Shown here: piece after piece, positions 25,271-35,051 of the stretch
How positions within the stretch are numbered: position 1 is the first letter of the stretch
How the letters are laid out: each line of letters begins with the position of its first letter
Source of the DNA: Staphylospora marina
GTDB lineage: Bacteria > Bacillota > Bacilli > Thermoactinomycetales > Thermoactinomycetaceae
Length of the DNA stretch: 64,000 nt
Direction: 5' to 3'
Assembly (NCBI RefSeq): GCF_003856495.1
Contig: NZ_CP034118.1
Location: forward strand, 2,642,112-2,706,111
Position numbers and translations under genes: made by a program
Notes under the pieces: model-generated
The model's input: the letters and a program-made list of their open reading frames with translations, nothing else
What the model was told of the DNA's origin: nothing
Databases searched by the model: none

Positions 25271-27073
25271 CTATTGTACCGCACCCCGCACGGCCGTGGC
25301 AAAAGCCTTCACGTCGTCGGTTTCCCTGTTTTTGCTCCGCGATTCACCCACGGATGCCTCCGATTTCTTGCCGCTGCCTCCCTCCACCACGCGAAGCCGG
25401 ACCTGCCGGACGGGCAAGTGGATGTGAAACACGGTTCCTTGTCCGGGCTGACTGGTGAAGAAGATCTGGCCGCCGTGTTCCGTGATGATGCGGTGACAGA
25501 TCGCCAGCCCCATGCCCGTTCCTTCTCCCTTGGTGGTGAAGAAGGGCTCAAAGATCCGGTTCATGTTTTCCGGCTTGATTCCGTTGCCGTTGTCTTCGAC
25601 ACGGATGATGACCCAGTCACCGGACCCCTGCCACGTGACGCGCACGCTACCCTTTTCATCCAAAGCTTCCAGGCCGTTTTGCACCAGATTGATCAGCACT
25701 TGCTTCAGTTGTTCGGAATCCGCCTCCAGTTCCAGTTCCGCATCCGGTCCCTCACCGGTGAGGGTATGTCCCATCAGCAGGGCTTTGGGCCCAAGCAGCC
25801 GCAGAACGTCCTGAATCAACTGACCCACGTCAAACCTCGTCACCTGCATCGGTCTGGCCTCCCTCAGATTGAGGAACTCCTTCAGCAAATCATTGATCCG
25901 GTCAATCTCTTCCAAAATGATGGTTTCCCACTTTTTCACCGCCTCCGACTCCTTCGCGGAGAGCTGCACGAATCCGCGGATGGAGGTGAGCGGATTGCGG
26001 ATTTCATGGGCGAGACCCGCAGCCAGCTGGCCGAGGGCGGACAGCTTTTCCAAATGACGGCGATGTTCTTCTTCCCGGTTCCGATGCAGTCGTTGCTTGA
26101 TCGCCAACCGTTCCTCCGCCAGCCGGATCAGATCGGCTCCCGAAACGGTCTCTTCCGGATAGGAGGCCGTTCCCACCGCATACCCCAAATAGGCGAGCTC
26201 CTGTTTCATGTCGGCCATCAACCGGTCCACGGTGTCGAGAACCTGCCGGAGCATGCGGGAGTCTCCGGTAAATCCGATGCCGAACTGGTCTCCGTCGTAC
26301 CGGGCGATCTTGACGGAAGCAGGCAACTGCTTTTTGAGTTTTCTGGCGATATGGACCAGAATCCGGTCACCGACTTCCACCCCTTCCCGGAAGTTCACCT
26401 GGCGAAAATCCTTCAGGTCCAGACAGACGACGTGATAGGATTGGCCCGGAAGGCACCGCGCCAGTCCCCGAACCACTTCCGCACGGAATGCTCCGAAGTT
26501 GTAAAGGCCCGTCAGATTGTCCCGCAGATACACTTCTTCCATTTCCATCATGTAGTTGCGCAGCCGCCGGTACGCCTCGTTTTTCTGGTTGATGATCAGC
26601 CTGTTTTTTTCCTGCAGCTTCCGGATGTTGAAATGGTCGCTCTGAATCTGGTTGCTCATCCAGGTGATCCCGAAAAACAGGAGAACGTGCCCGGCCAGTT
26701 CCACCAACACCCACCGGTTCCAGACCGTGAGAACGGAAACCGCGACATAAACGGATGAAAACAAAAGTGCAATCAATCTGGAACTCTCTTCCCCGGAACG
26801 GAACAGAACGTAGCCGAGCATGAACAAATAGACGGGAAGCACCGGGATCGTCTGGGTAAACACGTCCAGCAGAGAGACGAAAACCAGGACGGCCACCGTG
26901 TATCCGTAAGCGGGGAGCCTCGAGATCCGGTTTTGTCCCAGGAACAGGAGAACGGTCAAACCGGCCGTGACGGCCCCCACACAAATCCAGGCCACGTAAG
27001 GATTCTGCAGAAAGAGCTCCGAGATGACGCGATACAGGGGGCCGATCCGGTATGTATCCTGCAGATCCAGCAC
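25271..27073 (-). CDS. membrane sensor histidine kinase with degenerate GGDEF domain
   Basis: A 600-residue orphan kinase. About six hydrophobic helices fill residues 25-150; a GGDEF-like domain follows (DNLTGLYNFGAFRAE ... RYDGDQFGIGF), in which the signature GGDEF has become DGDQF. Then comes HisKA with phospho-acceptor HEIRNPLTSIRGF at about 365 and HATPase boxes (LVQNGLEAL, DNGNGI, GTGMGLAICHRI). The kinase half resembles sporulation kinases of Bacillus, which feed Spo0F. GTG at 27073 is chosen because GGGGTGG lies seven bases before it. No response regulator is adjacent. A Spo0A-box-like site lies upstream. A sporulation role is inferred. Confidence 0.85.
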   Translation of the reverse strand: MLDLQDTYRIGPLYRVISELFLQNPYVAWICVGAVTAGLTVLLFLGQNRISRLPAYGYTVAVLVFVSLLDVFTQTIPVLPVYLFMLGYVLFRSGEESSRLIALLFSSVYVAVSVLTVWNRWVLVELAGHVLLFFGITWMSNQIQSDHFNIRKLQEKNRLIINQKNEAYRRLRNYMMEMEEVYLRDNLTGLYNFGAFRAEVVRGLARCLPGQSYHVVCLDLKDFRQVNFREGVEVGDRILVHIARKLKKQLPASVKIARYDGDQFGIGFTGDSRMLRQVLDTVDRLMADMKQELAYLGYAVGTASYPEETVSGADLIRLAEERLAIKQRLHRNREEEHRRHLEKLSALGQLAAGLAHEIRNPLTSIRGFVQLSAKESEAVKKWETIILEEIDRINDLLKEFLNLREARPMQVTRFDVGQLIQDVLRLLGPKALLMGHTLTGEGPDAELELEADSEQLKQVLINLVQNGLEALDEKGSVRVTWQGSGDWVIIRVEDNGNGIKPENMNRIFEPFFTTKGEGTGMGLAICHRIITEHGGQIFFTSQPGQGTVFHIHLPVRQVRLRVVEGGSGKKSEASVGESRSKNRETDDVKAFATAVRGAVQ

Positions 27074-27192
27074 GTTTTTTCCACCCCTTTTCCAAAAGTT
27101 GTCAAATCCAGACGAAATCAAACACATTTTGAGGGCATGAATGGTCTTTTTCTTCCACTCTTCAATAAAATAATCCTCCCGTCTGCGTTCGA

Positions 27193-27201
27193 TTCGACAA
27201 T
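27193..27201 (-). promoter_or_regulatory. Spo0A-box-like site upstream of the sensor kinase
   Basis: Read leftward, ATTGTCGAA differs from the 0A box TTTGTCGAA by one base, about 120 bases before the kinase start. Confidence 0.4.
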
Positions 27202-27241
27202 AGATATCAAAATTCGATAAATGTTTTGACCGAACGGGCTC

Positions 27242-27287
27242 AAAAAAAAAACCGGGGAGTCCGCAACAAACGTCACGGACTCCCCTC
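27242..27287 (-). terminator. terminator of the 196-residue unknown gene
   Basis: Read leftward, GGGGAGTCCG and CGGACTCCCC around a 12-base loop are followed by GGTTTTTTTTTT. It separates the unknown gene from the kinase. Confidence 0.9.
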
Positions 27288-27441
27288 ATTCTTTCCGGAC
27301 CATGCTTGTCCGCCGCAGCCATCCGACGATCCCTTGGCCCATCCGGATCGCCGGACGGCAACCTCCGCGGACGCTTTCTTCCCCCGTTCGCAACCACACA
27401 TGCTGACTCTCCCTTGCGGCTCCGGTTCTCGACATCATCGA

Positions 27442-28032
27442 TCATCCCAGATAGTTGACGAGGTGATTGAATCCTTTCACGACTTTTTCCTTGTCCCCTT
27501 CACGCTCCATGCCGGGCACGTGTCTCATTTCCCATCCGGTGTAAGGCTCGTCCATCAAAGGCTGCTCCCGTTTCAACACGGCCACTTTTTGTGCTTCTTC
27601 CCCATAGGGATAATAGCTTGCGACCGGCTCATGCGCTTCCATGCCGGTGAAGGCGTGACCGGCGACGGGACGCACCGGGTACATCGGCTGGTCGTTCAGC
27701 AGGGTGTGAACCACGGTCTCTTTCAGAATGTTTTTGATCTCCTCGCTGCGGTAACCGCTTTCAAGCCCCTTGATCCATTGATACACCGGGCCGTCTTCCG
27801 GCGTGAACGTGACATTCCGCTGGGTGGGAACGTATTCGGCTTTCTTCTGGATCTGCTCCCTGAGCACTCTCGCGTCGCAGATGGACTGGAGCGGGAAGTA
27901 GTTGTTGCGCAGGTAGGACTGGATGCAGTATTTCACGAGCATCGGAAATTGGCCTTTGGGCAGGATTTCATACCAGTAACGGACCAGACGATCCTTTTTT
28001 CCGAGATATACACCGACAGTAATCGAAGACAT
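27442..28032 (-). CDS. unknown protein with Spo0A box upstream
   Basis: I do not recognise this 196-residue protein. The first 45 residues (SSITVGVYLGKKDRLVRYWYE, then LPKGQFPMLVKYCIQSYLRN) have a strand-helix-turn-helix order reminiscent of ribbon-helix-helix adapters such as ParR. The remainder is polar with many tyrosines, prolines and methionines. GGAGGTG precedes the ATG. It is a single-gene unit with its own terminator and a perfect 0A box about 93 bases upstream. A DNA-binding role, possibly for one of the two actin homologues in the window, is only a hypothesis. Confidence 0.65.
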   Translation of the reverse strand: MSSITVGVYLGKKDRLVRYWYEILPKGQFPMLVKYCIQSYLRNNYFPLQSICDARVLREQIQKKAEYVPTQRNVTFTPEDGPVYQWIKGLESGYRSEEIKNILKETVVHTLLNDQPMYPVRPVAGHAFTGMEAHEPVASYYPYGEEAQKVAVLKREQPLMDEPYTGWEMRHVPGMEREGDKEKVVKGFNHLVNYLG

Positions 28033-28124
28033 CCGAAAAGCACCTCCGCTGGTTGTAAATTTTCAAATAACCTGAATTCATGTAAATCGTAGCAGTTCAT
28101 TATAAAATCCGTCAACGGGAATAC

Positions 28125-28133
28125 TTTGTCGAA
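28125..28133 (+). promoter_or_regulatory. Spo0A box upstream of the 196-residue gene
   Basis: TTTGTCGAA is an exact 0A-box match, 93-101 bases upstream of the start codon, in reverse orientation to the gene, inside an AT-rich intergenic stretch. Confidence 0.55.
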
Positions 28134-28229
28134 TCCTGTTATATATGCTCGGAAACGAAAAAAACATTCTGAGCGTGTTTGCTTGCCTGTCCAAGCGGAA
28201 ATGTTCGGAATAAAAAGTTCAAAGGCATT

Positions 28230-28267
28230 GTAAAAAAACAAACCGCCTGCTCATTGGAGCAAGCGGT
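28230..28267 (-). terminator. terminator of the spore-coat ATP-grasp gene
   Basis: Read leftward, ACCGCTTGCTC pairs with GAGCAGGCGGT around CAAT and is followed by TTGTTTTTTT. The stop codon of the gene lies inside the hairpin. Confidence 0.8.
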
Positions 28268-29006
28268 GCATATCCCGGATTTTCCGCCAGACCGATCGAT
28301 CTTTCAAGTAGCGAAACATTTTGAAATCCGGTCTGGTGTTTACCTCAAATATCCAAATGAGGAAATTTTCGTCCAGCCCGGCATCGATCCCCAATTCACG
28401 GATTCCCTTAAAAGAATGATTTAATGTTTTAGCGATGTCGAGCGAACATGCATGAAGCTCGTCGGTCACCTCCCGAGCCCGAAAGGAGCTGCCGCTCGCC
28501 ATTCTCACGGCTTCCTCCGGTTCCATCGGCTGGCCGCCCTTGCAGTGATTGGTCACGATCTTTCCGGGAGCGGCCACCTTGGCGCACATGCCCAGGACCA
28601 GCCATTCCCCCTTGACCTTCTGCAAGTGAACCCGAATGTCAAACGGACGTCCCTTGACCGTGGCCAGACGAATCCCCTGCTGAATGATGTATCTCTTGCC
28701 GGGGATCATGCATTGTTCCACCCGACGGATCGAATCTCCCGGTTTCAGCACACGCGTATGCTTCAGAGTCTTGAGCTCCACGTCCCCGCTTCCGAGGATC
28801 CGGAGCCGGATGGCTCCTCCGCCTCCGCCTCCCTTGTCCGGCTTGAGAAACACGAATCCGTGACGCGAGAGCATGTCGCCGAGCGCTTCCGGACGATACC
28901 AGCAGGTTTCCGGGATGTGCCTTCGCAAGGAGGGATTTTTCGCCATCGCCCACGTTTTCAACATTTTGCTGGCGATCTCCCGGTTTCCCAAACCTCTTTT
29001 TCTCAT
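28251..29006 (-). CDS. YheC/YheD-type endospore coat-associated ATP-grasp protein
   Basis: A 251-residue ATP-grasp protein of the family found in spore coats and spore-associated operons. Signatures are FVFLKPDKGGGGGGAIRLR (ATP lysine and glycine loop), YIIQQGIRLATVKGRPFDIRV (split: QQGIRLATVKGRPFDIR) and the metal-binding IFEVNTRPDFKMF. The family usually has a longer N-terminus (about 360-450 residues in YheC/D), so this is a short member. AAGGGGAGC precedes the ATG at 29006. A perfect 0A box lies about 70 bases upstream. Substrate unknown. Confidence 0.8.
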   Translation of the reverse strand: MRKRGLGNREIASKMLKTWAMAKNPSLRRHIPETCWYRPEALGDMLSRHGFVFLKPDKGGGGGGAIRLRILGSGDVELKTLKHTRVLKPGDSIRRVEQCMIPGKRYIIQQGIRLATVKGRPFDIRVHLQKVKGEWLVLGMCAKVAAPGKIVTNHCKGGQPMEPEEAVRMASGSSFRAREVTDELHACSLDIAKTLNHSFKGIRELGIDAGLDENFLIWIFEVNTRPDFKMFRYLKDRSVWRKIRDMHRLLQ

Positions 29007-29075
29007 GCGTGCTCCCCTTCCGAACGGGGGCGGACCGGCCCCGGGGAACAGGATCTCCGGTTCCGTACCCCCGTG

Positions 29076-29084
29076 TTCGACAAA
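29076..29084 (-). promoter_or_regulatory. Spo0A box upstream of the spore-coat gene
   Basis: Read leftward, TTTGTCGAA is an exact 0A-box match 70-78 bases before the start codon of the YheC/D-like gene. Confidence 0.55.
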
Positions 29085-29266
29085 TTTCCGGAGTTCATCG
29101 ACAAACCGCAAGATCCGCCATCCCCCGTTTCTTCCGCCCCGATGCTGTCCAGGGCGCGGCTGATTGCCGGCGGCGGTCCCGTTTGTCATCGCTCTTGACG
29201 TATCATATTCTTCCCGCGGCCGACAGCCCGCCCATTTTTTTCCGATTCTCCGCAACGGTCAATCCT

Positions 29267-29294
29267 CTGACAATTGTGCCGAAAGACGTATTAT
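29267..29294 (+). promoter_or_regulatory. sigma-A promoter of the wal operon
   Basis: CTGACA and TATTAT with a 16-base spacer. The predicted start near 29301 gives a leader of about 245 bases before walR. The rest of the 541-base gap between the divergent genes shows no coding signal. Confidence 0.65.
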
Positions 29295-29547
29295 GGGAAA
29301 ATGTTGATATCCTCATTCACGACGGATGCGCAAAGCGGACAAGCCCGGAAGACCCGCGCGGTTTCCGCGGCACGAGGCCGCTTTCCGCTCCGGGGCAACC
29401 GTCCGAACGACCGGACGTTCCATGAAGACTTTGAACCGGCACCGCAGGGCGCCGGGGCAGCCATCGACACCATACCGGCAGGCGGCCGCCTTTCGCCGCG
29501 ATGCCGATCCTGGAAAGATCATCTTCTTCCGGAAGGAGGCCCGTTTC

Positions 29548-30264
29548 ATGAGCGCCAGAATCATTGTGGTGGAAGACGAAAAACCCATCGCCGACATTCT
29601 CCGCTTCAACCTGGAAAAAGAGGGATACACGGTGGAATGCGTCCATGACGGACTGGAAGCCATCCGAAAAGCCACCGAACAGCCGCCGGACCTGATGCTT
29701 TTGGACCTGATGCTGCCGGGCGCCGACGGCATCGAGGTTTGCAGATCGATCCGGCAGCACCATCAATTTCCCATCATCATGCTGACCGCCAAGGATTCGG
29801 AACTGGACAAAGTGCTCGGCCTGGAGATGGGAGCCGATGACTATGTCACCAAACCGTTCAGCAACCGGGAATTGCTCGCCCGGATCAAGGCGAATCTCCG
29901 CCGGGTGCGGACGGGCATGACGGAATCGGCCAAGCCGCAAAAATCGTCCTCCACTCTGTCGGTGGGGGACATCCGGATCGATCCGTCCAGCTTCGTCATC
30001 ACCAAAAAAGACCGGGTCATCGACCTGACCCATCGCGAATTTGAGCTGCTTCTGTATCTGGCCCGGCATGAAGGACAGGTGTTGACGCGGGAGCACCTGT
30101 TGCAGGCCGTTTGGGGATATGACTACTTCGGCGACGTCCGCACGGTGGACGTGACCATTCGCCGGCTGCGGGAAAAGATCGAGGATGACCCGAGCGCACC
30201 CAAATACATCATCACCCGGCGCGGCATCGGTTACACCATGCGCGATCCCCGGTCGGACCGGTGA
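29548..30264 (+). CDS. walR: response regulator WalR
   Basis: The DNA-binding half of the essential WalRK cell-wall homeostasis system. The 238 residues have an OmpR-type receiver (acidic pocket VVEDEKP, phospho-acceptor LLDLMLPG, threonine LTAKD, lysine TKPFS) and a winged helix ending [20 protein letters not shown] and [21 protein letters not shown] precedes the ATG; the open frame continues upstream without a site. Its stop overlaps the walK GTG. The walRKHIJ order is conserved in Bacillales. Confidence 0.96.
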   Translation: MSARIIVVEDEKPIADILRFNLEKEGYTVECVHDGLEAIRKATEQPPDLMLLDLMLPGADGIEVCRSIRQHHQFPIIMLTAKDSELDKVLGLEMGADDYVTKPFSNRELLARIKANLRRVRTGMTESAKPQKSSSTLSVGDIRIDPSSFVITKKDRVIDLTHREFELLLYLARHEGQVLTREHLLQAVWGYDYFGDVRTVDVTIRRLREKIEDDPSAPKYIITRRGIGYTMRDPRSDR

Positions 30265-32066
30265 TTTCCTTGAAACAGTGGATGCGTCTCGTCAACAGCG
30301 TTCAGTGGAAACTGGTCGTGATTTACATCCTGCTCATCATCACGGCTTTGCAACTGATCGGTGTCTATTTCTTCCGGGAATTGGAGGAATACCTCATCCG
30401 GGACGTGAATGACGACCTTCGCCTGCAGGCCGGCCGGCTCAGCCAGTACGTGAAAACCGAGCTGAGCCGCAAAACCTCCGACAACGAGAAGCGAAAAGAA
30501 ATCAGCAAATTGCTTGACACGTTCCGGTTTCTCAAAAATGCGGAAATCCGGGTCATCGACAAAAACAACTTCGTCATCGCATCCACCGCCAAACAGCAAC
30601 AGCCGGACTTTGTGCGCCCCGCCTTCCCCTTCAACGTCCAAAAGCCGGAAACCATCTACAGAACCTGGAACGCGGCCAAAGGCGTCGATTATCAGGGATA
30701 CATTCTCCAACTGGTGGACGGCGGAAAACGGGTGGGCGCCATCCAGATCGAAATGCCGCTGGACAAGACATACAAAACCATCCGCGACATCAGCAAGATC
30801 CTGATCAAGATCACGTTCTTCGCCCTGGTTCTGACCAGCTTTCTGGTGGTGATTCTTGCCCGAACCATCACGTCCCCGGTCAAGGAAATCACCGAACAGG
30901 CGACGGCCATGGCGTCCGGGGATTTCGACCGGCAGGTGTCCGTCAAAAGCGGGGATGAAATCGGCCGGCTGGCCATGGCGTTCAATCATCTCGCCGCCCA
31001 TCTGCGAGTGGCGCTGAAACAGAAAGAAGAAGAGACGGAGAAACTGCAGTCCGTGCTGGCCAACATGAGCGACGGGGTGATCGCCACCGACGGCGACGGC
31101 CGGGTGATCGTCAAAAACCTCCGGGCCGAGAATCTGCTGGAGCGTCGCATTCAGCTGGGAGAACCGCTGGAATCCGTGCTTCCTCTGACCGAACCGGTTC
31201 GCCTTCCGCTCCGTGAAGAGCGGCACCTGTTCCTCGAATGGGAGACGCAGGACGGGGAGCCGACGATTTTGAAGGTGACCCTGACCCCGGTCAAAATGGG
31301 AGGGGATGACCGAATGACCGGCCTGGTGGCCGTGCTGGAGGACGTGACGGAACAGGAAAAACTGGATCGTCAGCGCAAGGAATTCGTGGCCAACGTCTCC
31401 CATGAGCTCCGCACCCCGCTCACCACGATCAAGAGCTATCTGGAAGCACTGGAAGACGGGGCCGTCCATGAGCCCGAGCTGGCCACCCGTTTCCTGAAGG
31501 TGACCCGGCAGGAAGCCGACCGGATGACGCGACTGATTCAGGACCTGCTCACCCTGTCCCGGCTGGATGCGCGGAAGGAACGCTTTCAAAAGCGTCCCCT
31601 GTCCACCCTGGAGTTGCTGGACGATGCGTACCAGCGCTTTACCTTCCAGTGCCGTCAGAAATCGATCGATCTGACGCTGTACGTTCCCCCGGGAATTCGC
31701 CGGGTCTACGCGGACAGGGACAAGATCGACCAGGTGCTGGACAATCTGATTTCCAATGCGGTCAAATATACTCCCGAAGGCGGATCGATCGCCATCACCG
31801 CCCGCACGCGTCCCGACGGAATGGTGGAGGTCGGCGTGGCGGACACGGGGATCGGCATCCCCAAAAAAGATCTGGGCCGCATTTTTGAACGGTTTTACCG
31901 CGTGGACAAGGCCCGCTCGCGGGAGTTGGGCGGAACCGGTCTGGGTCTGGCCATTGCCCGGGAAATCATCCGCGCCCATGACGGGGACATCCGGATCGAA
32001 AGCGTCTGGAAAAAAGGGACGTTGGTCACCTTCACCCTGCCCACGGTCAGCGGGAGGTGGTCGTGA
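30261..32066 (+). CDS. walK: sensor histidine kinase WalK
   Basis: A 601-residue kinase that phosphorylates WalR in response to cell-wall and division status. It has a membrane helix (about residues 13-33), an extracellular Cache/PAS-like domain, a second helix (about 180-203), HAMP, a PAS domain ([21 protein letters not shown]; split), HisKA with [20 protein letters not shown] and HATPase boxes ([44 protein letters not shown]). GTG start overlaps walR (GTGA). Its end overlaps walH (ATGA). Confidence 0.96.
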   Translation: MISLKQWMRLVNSVQWKLVVIYILLIITALQLIGVYFFRELEEYLIRDVNDDLRLQAGRLSQYVKTELSRKTSDNEKRKEISKLLDTFRFLKNAEIRVIDKNNFVIASTAKQQQPDFVRPAFPFNVQKPETIYRTWNAAKGVDYQGYILQLVDGGKRVGAIQIEMPLDKTYKTIRDISKILIKITFFALVLTSFLVVILARTITSPVKEITEQATAMASGDFDRQVSVKSGDEIGRLAMAFNHLAAHLRVALKQKEEETEKLQSVLANMSDGVIATDGDGRVIVKNLRAENLLERRIQLGEPLESVLPLTEPVRLPLREERHLFLEWETQDGEPTILKVTLTPVKMGGDDRMTGLVAVLEDVTEQEKLDRQRKEFVANVSHELRTPLTTIKSYLEALEDGAVHEPELATRFLKVTRQEADRMTRLIQDLLTLSRLDARKERFQKRPLSTLELLDDAYQRFTFQCRQKSIDLTLYVPPGIRRVYADRDKIDQVLDNLISNAVKYTPEGGSIAITARTRPDGMVEVGVADTGIGIPKKDLGRIFERFYRVDKARSRELGGTGLGLAIAREIIRAHDGDIRIESVWKKGTLVTFTLPTVSGRWS

Positions 32067-33451
32067 TGAAGAACAAATGGATCGAACCCGCGAAGACGGC
32101 GGCACTGGTCTTTCTGGTCGTCATCAGTTTCGTTCAGACCGGTTTTCTGTGGTTCAGCAGCGCCCCCACCCGGACGATGGATCCGTTTGAAACGGGAACG
32201 ATGCCGCCCTACATTTTCAACGACGGAAACTACAACCGGAAGCTGCCTTGGCAACTGGCTTCCCCCTATCAGCTGATCGTTCACAAAAACGGCACGCACT
32301 TCCGGCTGCATCCGGAATCGGACGCTTACCAGTCCCTCACTTCCTTCCTGCGCACCGCCTCGCTGGAAGACATCAGGAGCATCTCCAAGCCGAACGCGGA
32401 AGCGTGGAAAAAGCTGTTCTTCCAAACGACCGGTGTGGAGCTGGTCTATCCCAGGGATTTGCCCGTTTCCGAACTGGATGCCTTTTTCCTGGAAACCATC
32501 CGCCACAACCAGGAGGTACGAAGGCTGACCACCGTCAGCCGGGTTTGGTTTTTTGAAGATCCGGCCGCCGGAAAGACATTCATCTGGTTTGTCTCCGACA
32601 GCCGGCAACTCATCGTTCAGGCGGAAGTGGAATTGAAGGACAAATCGCTGTCGGCGGAAGTCGCCAAGGCCTCCGGAATTCCCCTTGCGGCGGTGCAAAC
32701 CGGGGAACACCCCCCGTGGGACCCGGCGGCGGACAAGCAACCGTTTTCCCGTGTTCTCTATCTCCCCGAAAAGGAGATCCCCGTTCCCCGGCTGGTGTTC
32801 CCGCTCAGCGCCATCCGGATCGACGACATGAAAAGTTGGCTGTTCACCGGCCACGATGAAGAGCCGATCAACCTGAAACCCGGAGAACACGTCTACATCA
32901 GCAATGAAAAGATGCTGACCTGGAACGAAAACGGCCGTTTCATCACTTACCATGACACCTCCGTCCGGCCCGATCACGCATCCACCACGTCCGCAAGCGG
33001 GGACCTTGACACCATCAACGGATTCATCCAGAGGCACCGGGGGTGGACCGGAAACTGGCTGCTGGACGAAACGGAACCGACCGAATCGCGGATCACGGAA
33101 TACCGGTTCCGGCTGTTCGTCCGGGGATTCCCCGTGTACTGGGATGCACCGGGCACCGACGGGATCACGCCGGACGTGATGCTGCTCAGCGCCGGTTCCG
33201 GAGAAGTGGGCAGGTACTCCCGATCCTTGCTGTATCTGAGGGACAATCCCCAAGAATCGGAAAGCCGGCTTCCCGGCAAACAAGAGATCCTGAATCGACT
33301 GTCCTCGGAAAAGGTGCCCCTTTCCAGCATCCTGCAAATTCTTCCGGCGTATTTCGCCAAACCGTCTTCGGACGGAAAAAGGGTCACCTTGGAACCGACC
33401 TGGGTGGTGTTCACGGAACATCGGGAGCCCCTGTTCATCACTTCGCGCTGA
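32066..33451 (+). CDS. walH: WalRK regulatory protein WalH (YycH)
   Basis: A 461-residue protein with one N-terminal membrane helix (about residues 9-28) and a large extracytoplasmic domain. In Bacillus, WalH and WalI bind WalK at the membrane and restrain its activity. Content matches YycH: SPYQLIVHKNGTHFRLHP, a central FVSDSRQLIVQAEVELKD, and an ending with WVVFTEHREPL. GGAGG lies eight bases before the ATG, which overlaps the walK stop. Confidence 0.9.
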   Translation: MKNKWIEPAKTAALVFLVVISFVQTGFLWFSSAPTRTMDPFETGTMPPYIFNDGNYNRKLPWQLASPYQLIVHKNGTHFRLHPESDAYQSLTSFLRTASLEDIRSISKPNAEAWKKLFFQTTGVELVYPRDLPVSELDAFFLETIRHNQEVRRLTTVSRVWFFEDPAAGKTFIWFVSDSRQLIVQAEVELKDKSLSAEVAKASGIPLAAVQTGEHPPWDPAADKQPFSRVLYLPEKEIPVPRLVFPLSAIRIDDMKSWLFTGHDEEPINLKPGEHVYISNEKMLTWNENGRFITYHDTSVRPDHASTTSASGDLDTINGFIQRHRGWTGNWLLDETEPTESRITEYRFRLFVRGFPVYWDAPGTDGITPDVMLLSAGSGEVGRYSRSLLYLRDNPQESESRLPGKQEILNRLSSEKVPLSSILQILPAYFAKPSSDGKRVTLEPTWVVFTEHREPLFITSR

Positions 33452-33468
33452 AGGGAGGGAGCCGGACA

Positions 33469-34248
33469 TTGGATTGGAGCAAAGCCAAATCCATCCTGAT
33501 CGTCACCTTTCTGATCCTCAACCTGTTTCTCGGAGCCCAGCTGGTCCAGACCATGCAGCAAACCTCCAACCTGATGGAGACCGACAACATCAACCGGGAA
33601 CAGGTGGACCAGATGATGCGGGAAAACCGGATCACCCTGTCGAAAGACCAAAACACGTCCTTCCCCACTTCCCTGGTCGCCTATCAGGCGAACATCACCC
33701 CGATGGGGCCGGAGTGGAAGAAAGACGAACGGGGCGGCTACACCCGCGAATTCCCGGACGCTCCGGTCGTCCGCGATTTCAGGGATCTTGAAAAGTTTCT
33801 CAAGGGAACCGTTCCCTGGTTTTCGGAATACAAGCTCTCTTTGTCCCGGGGATCCCGGGTGGTGTACAATCAGTTGGTGGAAGGGCGGTACATCTTCGAC
33901 GCCACGCTGGAAGTCCAACTGAAAAGCGGAAACCGGGTTCAATCCGTCCGGGTGGTCCATTATGAATCGGTCAAACTTCAGCCGGTCGAACTGATGACCT
34001 TGGACACGGCCCTGTATCATCTGCTGACCAACTGGAGCCTGAAAAAAGGCTCCGTCATCACGTCCGTGGATTTGGGATACCGGGCGAAAGCCCGGGGAAC
34101 GGGGGATGAGTCCATCCTTGTCCCCTATTACCGCTTCCGCGTCGAGAATTTGAACCAGGATTTGTTCCTCAACGCCCGAACGTTCAAGGAAGTGGAAGCC
34201 GAACCGCGTGATCAGGAAACCGAAGAAAAAGGGACGAGACAGCCATGA
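33469..34248 (+). CDS. walI: WalRK regulatory protein WalI (YycI)
   Basis: A 259-residue protein beginning LDWSKAKSILIVTFLILNLFL, the typical YycI start with a single membrane helix, followed by an extracytoplasmic domain ending PYYRFRVENL. It forms the WalK-restraining pair with WalH. A TTG start at 33469 is supported by GGAGGG nine bases upstream, and the resulting length fits the family. Its stop overlaps the walJ start (ATGA). Confidence 0.9.
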   Translation: MDWSKAKSILIVTFLILNLFLGAQLVQTMQQTSNLMETDNINREQVDQMMRENRITLSKDQNTSFPTSLVAYQANITPMGPEWKKDERGGYTREFPDAPVVRDFRDLEKFLKGTVPWFSEYKLSLSRGSRVVYNQLVEGRYIFDATLEVQLKSGNRVQSVRVVHYESVKLQPVELMTLDTALYHLLTNWSLKKGSVITSVDLGYRAKARGTGDESILVPYYRFRVENLNQDLFLNARTFKEVEAEPRDQETEEKGTRQP

Positions 34249-35051
34249 AATTCAGCGTGCTTGCCAGCGGCAGCAGCGGAAATTCCCTGTTTGTCGAGAC
34301 AGACCGTCGACGAATTCTCATCGATGCGGGTCTCAGCGGCAAACAGCTGGCCGGGCGGATGGAATCCGTCGGCGCGGATCCTTCCACGCTGTCCGCCATC
34401 TTTGTCACCCATGAGCATATCGACCACGTCCGGGGACTGGGGGTTCTCGCCCGCCGTCACCGGATTCCGGTCTACATGAATGAAGCCACCTGGAAAGCGC
34501 TCCCCTCCGCCGTGGGGGAAATTCCCGGGGAACTGGTGCATTTGTTCGAAACCGGCACCACGCTGGAACTGGATGATCTGGTGGTCGAATCGATCCCGAT
34601 TTCCCATGACGCGGCCGAACCGGTCGGTTATCATCTTCGTCACGGTCGGGAAACCCTGGCCATCGTCACCGATTTGGGATATGCCAGCCGACGCGTCATC
34701 GACCGGGTCCGGGGAGTGGACACCCTGATTTGGGAAACCAACCATGACACGGAAATGCTGCGCATGGGCACGTACCCTTGGAATGTCAAGCGGCGCATCC
34801 TGGGGGACTTGGGCCATCTCTCCAACGAAGATGCCGGAGAGGCACTGGCCGAGATCCTGCAGGGCATCGGGGAACAGGTGTACCTCGCGCACCTGAGCAA
34901 GGAAAACAACATGACCGAACTGGCCCACCTGACGGTCCGAAACATCCTGGAAGACGCCGGTTTTCACATCGGACGGGATGTTGAACTCTGCGCCACCCAC
35001 GACGACCGGCCCACCCCTCTTCGCGAAGTGCGACAGACCGTTCGGAAATAA
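34245..35051 (+). CDS. walJ: metallo-beta-lactamase-fold hydrolase WalJ (YycJ)
   Basis: A 268-residue metallo-hydrolase; YycJ homologues are reported as nucleases linked to mismatch repair and cell-division coordination. It starts MKFSVLASGSSGNSL and has the metal motif FVTHEHIDHVRGL at about residue 53 plus downstream ligands SHDAAEP, TDLGYAS and LAHLSKENN. It overlaps walI by four bases and is the last gene of the wal unit before a 309-base gap. Confidence 0.94.
   Translation: MKFSVLASGSSGNSLFVETDRRRILIDAGLSGKQLAGRMESVGADPSTLSAIFVTHEHIDHVRGLGVLARRHRIPVYMNEATWKALPSAVGEIPGELVHLFETGTTLELDDLVVESIPISHDAAEPVGYHLRHGRETLAIVTDLGYASRRVIDRVRGVDTLIWETNHDTEMLRMGTYPWNVKRRILGDLGHLSNEDAGEALAEILQGIGEQVYLAHLSKENNMTELAHLTVRNILEDAGFHIGRDVELCATHDDRPTPLREVRQTVRK

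Noticed and set aside
34511..34526. AATTCCCGGGGAAC as a Noc site
   Set aside because: Three mismatches inside walJ coding sequence; not distinguishable from chance.
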